NCBI GenBank assembly: GCA_946479905.1
Contig: CAMLIA010000062.1
Location: 1-19,609, forward strand
Source: an uncultured Frankiales bacterium
GTDB lineage: Bacteria; Actinomycetota; Actinomycetes; Mycobacteriales; SCTD01
Reading direction: 5' to 3'
DNA: 19,609 nucleotides
Position numbers and translations under genes: made by a program. The notes beneath the pieces are model-generated. The model was given only the letters and a program-made list of their open reading frames with translations, did not search any database and was not told the DNA's origin. Positions 14,724 to 19,609 of the stretch are shown here, piece by piece. Each line of letters starts with the position of its first letter. The first letter of the stretch is position 1.

Positions 14724-14755
14724 GTTCCCCTCCCAATTTGCTGCGGTCGCGACGA

Positions 14756-14773
14756 GTCTGCTCCCGGGCAGAC
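14756..14773. promoter_or_regulatory. 18-bp palindrome between cupin and oxidoreductase genes
   Basis: GTCTGC (14756-14761) and GCAGAC (14768-14773) are perfect inverted arms separated by TCCCGG. The element lies 33 bases upstream of the cupin start, within the likely cupin promoter, and 83 bases before the divergent gene. It may be an operator or a hairpin; no regulator gene is adjacent. Confidence 0.35.
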
Positions 14774-14855
14774 CGGGCGGAAAGCCCCAGGAGATGACGA
14801 CCTGGAGACGCCTCGACGCCTTGGCCGGTCGGCCCGTGTGCGGCAGGCTCGCGGG

Positions 14856-16226
14856 ATGCGCACCGTGGAAGCGGACTACCTCGTCGTCGGGGCCGGGGCG
14901 ATGGGCATGGCCTTCACCGACGCGCTGATCGACCACGCCGACGTGCGCGTCGCCCTCGTCGACCGACGGCACAGCGTCGGGGGTCACTGGCTGGACGCCT
15001 ATCCCTTCGTCCGGCTCCACCAGGCCTCGGCGTTCTACGGCGTCCCCTCGACCTTGCTCGGCGGCGGTCGCCTGCAGCAGCACGGTCCGGAGGTCGGGTT
15101 GCAGGAGCGCGCGACCGGCGCGGAGGTCTGCGCCTACTACGGGCACGTGCTCACTGAGCGGCTGCTGGTCTCCGGCCGGGTCGCGCTGCACTCCAGCTGC
15201 GAGTACCTCGGCGATCGCCGGTTCGTCTCGACGGTCTCCGGCCAGCGGTACGAGGTGCCGGAGCACTGCCGCGTCGTGGACGCGCGCTACCTCTCGCCCG
15301 ACATCCCGGCCCTCACTCCCCCACCGTTCGAGGTGGCCGACGGCGCCCGTGCGGTCCCGGTGAACGAGCTGGTCCGGCTGACGTCCGCCGCGAGCCAGTA
15401 CGTCGTCGTCGGGTCGGGCAAGACGGCGACCGATGCCTGCCTCTGGCTGCTCGCCGCGGGAGTCGACCCCGACGCGATCTGCTGGGTCCGGCCACGCGAC
15501 CCCTGGATGCTGAACCGCGCCGTCGTCCAGCCGGACCCCGTCGTCTTCCTGGGCATGGTCGCCGACACGATGAGGTGCGCGGCAGCGGCGGACTCGTTGG
15601 CCGACCTGTTCCTCCGGCTCGAGGCCGCCGGCATCATGCTGCGCGTCGACCCGTCGGTCGTGCCGACGATGGCGAAGGCACCGACGCTCGCGAGCTGGGA
15701 GCTGGAGCAGCTGCGCACCCTGCAGAACGTCGTACGACGTGGGCACCTCCGGCGCGTCCGGCCGGGGCACCTCGAGCTCGATGAGGGATCGGTCGCCGTC
15801 GCAGCAGACGCTTTGGTCGTGCACTGCGCCGCGCCCGGCCTGAAGTACCCGACGCCGGTGCCGATCTGGTCGCCGACCGCCATCACCCTGCAGGCGATCC
15901 GCAGCGGCTTCCCGTGCTTCGGGGCGGCCCTCGCCGGCTACGTCGAGGCGACCCGCAGCGACGACGCGGAGAAGAACCGGCTCTGCCCGCCCACGCCGTA
16001 CGCGAACACGATGGCCGAGTGGGCGGCGATGAACGTGCTCGGTGCCCGCGCGACGGCGGCGTTCGGTGCGGAGCCGGACATCAAGGCCTGGGCCGACGGC
16101 ACGACGTTGAACCCGGCCCGCATCCCGGCTGAGCGCAGCGGGGACCCGGAGCTCGCAGACGTGCTGGCGCGCCTCCAGTCCCACGCGGGTCCAGGGCTGG
16201 CCCGGCTGCTCGAGCTGAGCGGCTGA
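14856..16226 (+). CDS. FAD/NAD(P)-binding oxidoreductase of unknown substrate
   Basis: A 456-residue soluble flavoprotein. An N-terminal Rossmann fold binds FAD with G12-A-G-A-M-G17, followed by the acidic end of the second strand (VALVDRRHSVGGHW). A second dinucleotide site, for NAD(P)H, shows VVVGSGKTATD starting near G186. The layout recalls flavin monooxygenases, but the segment LDAYPFVRLHQASAFYGV and the C-terminal third do not point to a defined subfamily, so the reaction is not assigned. The start is the ATG at 14856, directly before the FAD fold. It lacks a Shine-Dalgarno; CAGGCT six bases upstream and TTGGCC 17 bases further suggest a weak leaderless promoter. The gene is divergent from the cupin gene. 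Confidence 0.85.
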   Translation: MRTVEADYLVVGAGAMGMAFTDALIDHADVRVALVDRRHSVGGHWLDAYPFVRLHQASAFYGVPSTLLGGGRLQQHGPEVGLQERATGAEVCAYYGHVLTERLLVSGRVALHSSCEYLGDRRFVSTVSGQRYEVPEHCRVVDARYLSPDIPALTPPPFEVADGARAVPVNELVRLTSAASQYVVVGSGKTATDACLWLLAAGVDPDAICWVRPRDPWMLNRAVVQPDPVVFLGMVADTMRCAAAADSLADLFLRLEAAGIMLRVDPSVVPTMAKAPTLASWELEQLRTLQNVVRRGHLRRVRPGHLELDEGSVAVAADALVVHCAAPGLKYPTPVPIWSPTAITLQAIRSGFPCFGAALAGYVEATRSDDAEKNRLCPPTPYANTMAEWAAMNVLGARATAAFGAEPDIKAWADGTTLNPARIPAERSGDPELADVLARLQSHAGPGLARLLELSG

Positions 16227-16256
16227 GCCGTCCTGCGGAGCTTCTCCCCCGCTCAG
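16215..16256. terminator. Inverted repeat between convergent genes
   Basis: CTGAGCGG (16215-16222) and CCGCTCAG (16249-16256) are perfect 8-base inverted arms across the 26-base gap between the convergent oxidoreductase and STAS genes. The loop of 26 bases is long, though a small hairpin CGGC-TGA-GCCG nests in it. A terminator role is plausible but weak. Confidence 0.3.
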
Positions 16257-16582
16257 ACCTTGCGGAGCGCCGTCTCGAGGTCCTCGTCCACGCACGACAG
16301 CATCCCGACGATCTGCAGCACCCGGTGCGGGATCCGTCCGCGCGGGGCCACGACCCGGACGGCGACTCCTCTAGCCGCCCCCTCCCTCAGCAGCAGGTCG
16401 ACGAGGTGCACCGCGGCGCTGTCGAAGAACGTCACCGCGGTCAGGTCGAGCACGAGCCCGGAGGCACCCTCGACGAGCTCCGGCACCTGCGCCTTCCACG
16501 GCTCGACGGTCACGACGTCGAGCTCGCCCTCGGCGGTCAGCACGCGGTGCCCCTCCGCCGAGCTGGACTCCTGGATGTTCAC
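16253..16582 (-). CDS. STAS domain anti-sigma-factor antagonist (RsbV-like)
   Basis: A 109-residue single STAS domain. The pattern VLTAEGELDVVTVEPWKAQV, GLVLDLTAVTFFDSAAVHLV and the C-terminal helix fit anti-anti-sigma factors. S55 in FFDSAAV is the expected phosphorylation site: phosphorylated by an RsbW-type kinase it is inactive, and after dephosphorylation by a PP2C it binds the kinase and releases the sigma factor. The GTG start at 16582 overlaps the stop of the upstream phosphatase/kinase gene (GTGA), with GGGGAG about six bases upstream. Kinase, phosphatase and substrate are therefore produced together. The usual Thr/Gly after the Ser (DSTGL) is Ala-Ala here. Confidence 0.92.
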   Translation of the reverse strand: MNIQESSSAEGHRVLTAEGELDVVTVEPWKAQVPELVEGASGLVLDLTAVTFFDSAAVHLVDLLLREGAARGVAVRVVAPRGRIPHRVLQIVGMLSCVDEDLETALRKV

Positions 16583-18444
16583 GGGTTCTCCCCTGCTGGT
16601 CGCCGGTGCAGCACGACGGTGGTCCCGGCGCCCTGCTGCACCTCCATCTCGTCGACGAGGCTGCGCATGATGGTCAGTCCCCGTCCCCGCTCCACGGACG
16701 TGGTCGGCGCGCGCCACGTGCCGTTGTCGTGCACCGTGACCACCACGGCCTGCCCGGCCCCGTCGGGCCGCACCGACGCCCGGACGTGGACCCGCTCGGC
16801 GGACCGGCGGCCGGCGCCGTGCTCCGCCGCGTTGGCCACCGTCTCCGACGTCGCCAGCACCAGCTCGTCGGTGACCTGGGGATCCAGACCGCGTCCCGCG
16901 AGCCAGGCGCCGAGCTCGTGACGCAGCGCCGCCAGCCCGGTGAGGTCCGCCGACAGCACCCGGTCGAAGTCCGTGCCCTGCCAGGCCATCAGCAGCAGGC
17001 AGACGTCGTCCCGGACGACCTCGTCGACGAGGAGCTTCGCGGTCAGGTCGCTCACGAGATCCGCGAGCGGCAGGACGTCCACCTCGCCCACGGTGCTGCG
17101 CAGCAGCTCGAGCCGTCCGTCGAGGTCGGCGTCCCGGCGCTCGACGAGACCGTCGGTGTAGAGCAGGACGCGGTCGCCCGACTGGAGCTGCAGCTCGGCC
17201 TCCGGACGCAGCGCGGGCCGCAGGAACGCCCCAAGAGGTGTCGACCGGCCGTCCCACAGCAGTCGGTTGGCGCCGTCGCGCGGCACGAGGACGGGCGGCG
17301 GGTGCCCGGCGCAGGCGTACCGCACGGAGCCGTGGGCGAGGTCGAGCTCGAGGTAGGCGAGGGTCGCCATCCCCGCGGCCTCGACCTGCTCGACGAAGCG
17401 GTCGAGACCCGCGAGCAGCCGCGCCGGACCCACCCCGGGCCCCGCGAGCGCGCGCACCGCGCTGCGCAGCTGCCCCATCGCGATGGCAGCACCCAGGCCA
17501 CGGCCGACGACGTCGCCGACGACGAGGGCGACGACGCCCGGTTCGGCCCAGAAGACGTCGTACCAGTCACCGCCGACCTCCAGCAGCGCTTCGCCCGGCC
17601 GGTACGCCGTGGCGATCGCGAAGCGGTCGTCCGCGGGAGGCCGGACGGCGAGCAGGGCGTGCTGCAGCTCGCGCGCGACCCCGGCGCTGTGCTCGTAGCG
17701 ACGGGCCCGGTCGAGCGCCAGGCCGGCCTGCTGACCGATAGCGGCGAGGACCTCGACGTCGAGGGGCTCGGCACCGGCGTCGTCCCGGGCGGTCACCGAC
17801 AGCGCGCCCCGGACCTCCGACAGCCCGTGGAGCGGCACCATGACCGACCCCTCGGTGACGACCGGGTGCCGCTCGAACAGCGCCGCCGCGGCGGGTGGCT
17901 CCGCCGGAGCACCCGAGGCAGCGTGCAGGGTGAGCACGCCGTCCTCGGCCAGCCAGAGCGTGGCGGAGGCGGCGTGCAGCGATCCGGTCGCCGCGGCCAT
18001 CACCACGTCGGCGACGGCAGCCACTCCGAGGGCTGCCGACAGCGCGGCCGTGGTCTGCTGGAGCAGCCGGACGCGGGACGCGGACTCCCCCGCGGCGGTC
18101 CGGGCCGCGAGCAGCTCGCGCTCGTAGCGAGTCCGTTCGCTGGCTCCGGAGATCGCCACGCGGACGACGTCGTCGGCGTCGACCGCGGCCGTGAGCAGGA
18201 CGGGTCGGCGGCCGTCGCTTCCCTTGAGCTCCAGGGCAACCTCATCGAGACGCCGTTCGACGAGCAACAACGGAGACAGGTGCGTCTCCCAGTAGATCCG
18301 CCCGCCGATCGACAGCAGCTCGCTGAGCCTGCTTCCTTGCACGTCACGACCGATCCAGGACGCGAAGGTGGCGTTGGCGGTCAGCACCGTGCCGTCGAGC
18401 GCCATCGTCAGCAGCCCGGCAGGCGCGCGATCCCAGTCGCTCAA
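16579..18444 (-). CDS. PAS-GAF-PP2C phosphatase fused to RsbW-like kinase
   Basis: A 621-residue cytoplasmic protein with four domains. PAS spans about 6-100. GAF spans about 125-250. The SpoIIE-type PP2C domain (about 275-488) has GGDWYD at 291-296, D311 in VGDVVGRG, TDG at 430-432 and D479-D480. The HATPase domain (about 500-615) has the RsbW-like N-box ETVANAAEHG (534-543), DNGTWR (573-578) and GRGLTIM. It should both dephosphorylate and phosphorylate the STAS protein encoded next. PAS plus PP2C next to RsbQ parallels Bacillus RsbP. The start is the TTG at 18444, four bases after the RsbQ stop; it gives an intact PAS, and the next Met lies inside the domain. No Shine-Dalgarno is seen, so expression probably depends on translation of the upstream gene. 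Mycobacterium Rv1364c joins PAS, phosphatase, kinase and STAS in one chain; here the STAS is split off. Confidence 0.92.
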   Translation of the reverse strand: MSDWDRAPAGLLTMALDGTVLTANATFASWIGRDVQGSRLSELLSIGGRIYWETHLSPLLLVERRLDEVALELKGSDGRRPVLLTAAVDADDVVRVAISGASERTRYERELLAARTAAGESASRVRLLQQTTAALSAALGVAAVADVVMAAATGSLHAASATLWLAEDGVLTLHAASGAPAEPPAAAALFERHPVVTEGSVMVPLHGLSEVRGALSVTARDDAGAEPLDVEVLAAIGQQAGLALDRARRYEHSAGVARELQHALLAVRPPADDRFAIATAYRPGEALLEVGGDWYDVFWAEPGVVALVVGDVVGRGLGAAIAMGQLRSAVRALAGPGVGPARLLAGLDRFVEQVEAAGMATLAYLELDLAHGSVRYACAGHPPPVLVPRDGANRLLWDGRSTPLGAFLRPALRPEAELQLQSGDRVLLYTDGLVERRDADLDGRLELLRSTVGEVDVLPLADLVSDLTAKLLVDEVVRDDVCLLLMAWQGTDFDRVLSADLTGLAALRHELGAWLAGRGLDPQVTDELVLATSETVANAAEHGAGRRSAERVHVRASVRPDGAGQAVVVTVHDNGTWRAPTTSVERGRGLTIMRSLVDEMEVQQGAGTTVVLHRRPAGENP

Positions 18445-18448
18445 GGGC

Positions 18449-19246
18449 TCACGCGGCGAGGTAGCCGCGCACCGCGGCGACCAGCTCGTCGGGAGCGCTC
18501 AGGTTGGGGCAGTGGCCGGTGGCCTCGAGCAGCGTGAGCCGGCTGCCGTCGAGGTGCTCGTGGACGTACCTCCCGACCTCCTCGGGCGCGATGACGTCCT
18601 GCCGGCACTGCACGACGAGTGCGGGTGTCCGCACCCTCGCCAGGTCCGCGCGGTTGTCGGAGAGGAAGGTCGTGCGCGCGAACTGCTTGGCGATGAGCGG
18701 GTCCGTCCGGCAGAAGCTGCCGCTCAGCTCCTCCCCGAGCTCGGGCCGCTCGGGCGCCCCCATGATGACCGGCGCGATGTGCTGGGCCCAGCCGAGGTAG
18801 TTGCCGTCCATCGTCTCGAGCAGCTCGTCGATCTCGTCCTGCCCGAAGCCACCGCGGTAGCCCTCGTCATCGATGTAGCGGGGGCTGGGCCCGACGAGCA
18901 CCAGGCGGTCGAACAGCTCCGGCCGGTCGGCCGCGGCGAGGACGCCGATCATGGCGCTGACGGAGTGCCCCACGAAGACGGCGGGCGGCAGCGCGAGCGC
19001 CTCCAGGACCTCGACCACGTCCTGCGCGTACCCCTGCAGGCTGCTGTAGCGCACCGGGTCGTAGGCCGCGAGATCGGACCTGCCCGCGCCGACGTGGTCG
19101 AAGAGCACGACGCGGTGGGACTCCTCGAAGGCCGGCGCCACATAGCGCCACATCCCCTGGTCGCAGCCGAAGCCGTGCGCGAGGACCAGCGGCGGGCCGT
19201 CCGCGCGCCCGGACACGGACACGTTGTTCCTGACGAGGGGGTCCAC
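18449..19246 (-). CDS. rsbQ: RsbQ-type alpha/beta hydrolase
   Basis: A 265-residue cytoplasmic hydrolase. It matches Bacillus subtilis RsbQ along its length from memory: GFGCDQ near residue 25, VAPAFEESHRVVLFD, SDLAAYD, GYAQDV, VFVGHSV, PELFDRLVLVGPSP, NYLGWA, and GHCPNLS. The triad is S95 (GHSVS), D217 and H245. In Bacillus it activates the PAS-PP2C phosphatase RsbP during energy stress, probably by supplying a small hydrophobic ligand to the PAS domain. Here the gene directly precedes a PAS-GAF-PP2C-HATPase gene with a four-base gap, which supports the same partnership. The fold also includes plant KAI2/D14 receptors. The start is the GTG at 19246, with TAGCCT six bases upstream and ACGACA 17 bases further, so the transcript is probably leaderless. 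Confidence 0.93.
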   Translation of the reverse strand: MDPLVRNNVSVSGRADGPPLVLAHGFGCDQGMWRYVAPAFEESHRVVLFDHVGAGRSDLAAYDPVRYSSLQGYAQDVVEVLEALALPPAVFVGHSVSAMIGVLAAADRPELFDRLVLVGPSPRYIDDEGYRGGFGQDEIDELLETMDGNYLGWAQHIAPVIMGAPERPELGEELSGSFCRTDPLIAKQFARTTFLSDNRADLARVRTPALVVQCRQDVIAPEEVGRYVHEHLDGSRLTLLEATGHCPNLSAPDELVAAVRGYLAA

Positions 19247-19252
19247 AGCCGA

Positions 19253-19258
19253 AGGCTA
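19253..19258 (-). promoter_or_regulatory. Leaderless -10 of the rsbQ operon
   Basis: On the minus strand TAGCCT is six bases before the GTG at 19246, and ACGACA (19276-19281, four matches to TTGACA) lies 17 bases upstream of it. This is the most complete promoter of this class in the window. The -10 sits in the loop of a short inverted repeat, GCCGA (19248-19252) and TCGGC (19260-19264). Confidence 0.55.
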
Positions 19259-19319
19259 CTCGGCGGTAGGACGCATGTCGTTTGCCGAGCGACACACACA
19301 GCGCGCGCTGCCGCCGTGC

Positions 19320-19609
19320 TCAGGAGTAGGCGAAGAACCCCTGGCCGGTCTTGCGGCCGAGCAGACCGGCTTCGCACATGCGCAGCAGCAGGGGCGGCGG
19401 GGCGTACAGCTGCTCCTTGAACTCGGCGTACATCGACTGCGCCACCGCGGCGCAGGTGTCGAGGCCGATCAGGTCGGCGAGGTGCAGCGGTCCCATCGGG
19501 TGCGCGCAGCCCTTGACCATGCCCTCGTCGATGTCCTCGGCGGAGGCGAAGCCCGACTCGAACATCCGGATGGCGGACAGCAGGTACGGGATGAGCAGCG
19601 CGTTGACGA
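19320..19609 (-). CDS. 3-hydroxyacyl-CoA (3-hydroxybutyryl-CoA) dehydrogenase, C-terminal part
   Basis: Only the last 95 codons are in the window; the start lies beyond the right edge. The visible part is the C-terminal helical domain of the family: VNALLIPYLLSAIRMFESG, EDIDEGMVKGCAHPMGPL with the conserved HPMGP, LADLIGLDT, and the closing GLLGRKTGQGFFAY. The enzyme oxidises (S)-3-hydroxyacyl-CoA with NAD(P) in fatty-acid or butyrate/PHB metabolism. This segment makes most of the dimer contact and contributes to the active site; the NAD-binding Rossmann domain is off the window. It lies 73 bases upstream of rsbQ on the same strand, but rsbQ has its own promoter. Confidence 0.88.
   Translation of the reverse strand, partial: VNALLIPYLLSAIRMFESGFASAEDIDEGMVKGCAHPMGPLHLADLIGLDTCAAVAQSMYAEFKEQLYAPPPLLLRMCEAGLLGRKTGQGFFAYS

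Noticed and set aside
16606..18537. Long plus-strand open frame (about 643 codons) opposite the PAS-GAF-PP2C-HATPase gene
   Set aside because: Its composition is low-complexity Arg/Gly/Asp/His and the opposite strand carries four clear domains with conserved catalytic residues.
1..19609. tRNA, rRNA, CRISPR arrays, insertion sequences or riboswitches
   Set aside because: I saw no cloverleaf-like gene, no regularly spaced repeats, no transposase and no recognisable aptamer; all gaps are under 150 bases.

Overview
This is a GC-rich window with about 21 complete genes, one partial gene, and no RNA gene, insertion sequence or CRISPR array that I can see. GTG and TTG starts are common, many starts lack a Shine-Dalgarno sequence, and the gene families (DUF2277, DUF3618, DUF4235, the 'phage holin family' membrane protein, an HspR-like MerR regulator, PP2C/STAS partner-switch proteins) point to a free-living Actinomycetota chromosome. 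A lineage near Frankiales, Geodermatophilales or Kineosporiales would fit, but that placement is inference. No gap between genes exceeds 300 bases.

Left part (1-5033): a small C2H2-zinc-finger-like protein; a 662-residue secreted protein of unknown function; a CPBP (CAAX-protease type) membrane protein; and a divergent pair of a MarR-family regulator and a GAF/SpoIIE-type PP2C phosphatase. That pair is separated by 43 bases containing a strong palindrome.

Middle part (5085-9976): a small basic Rho-N-like protein; a three-gene operon of small membrane-associated proteins (holin-like, DUF3618, DUF4235); an HspR-like MerR regulator divergent from an Hsp20 chaperone, with a dyad in the shared promoter; a SRPBCC protein; a DUF2277 protein; and an OmpR-type response regulator with its three-helix sensor kinase.

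Signalling cluster (9973-14343, all minus strand): receiver-only protein, sensor kinase, sensor kinase, receiver-only protein. None of the four has a DNA-binding output domain. Next to it lie a cupin protein and a divergent FAD/NAD(P)-type oxidoreductase.

Right part (16253-19246, minus strand): the most interesting unit. It is a tight three-gene operon: an RsbQ-type alpha/beta hydrolase, then a PAS-GAF-PP2C-HATPase protein that combines RsbP-like phosphatase and RsbW-like kinase in one chain, then a STAS anti-sigma-factor antagonist. This resembles the Bacillus RsbQ-RsbP energy-stress branch joined to a core partner switch, with no sigma factor in the window. The window ends inside a 3-hydroxyacyl-CoA dehydrogenase gene.

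Taken together the window reads as a stress-sensing and signalling neighbourhood: two PP2C phosphatases, three histidine kinases, three receivers, a heat-shock chaperone with its regulator, and small envelope-stress-type membrane proteins. Physical links between the modules are inferred from proximity only.
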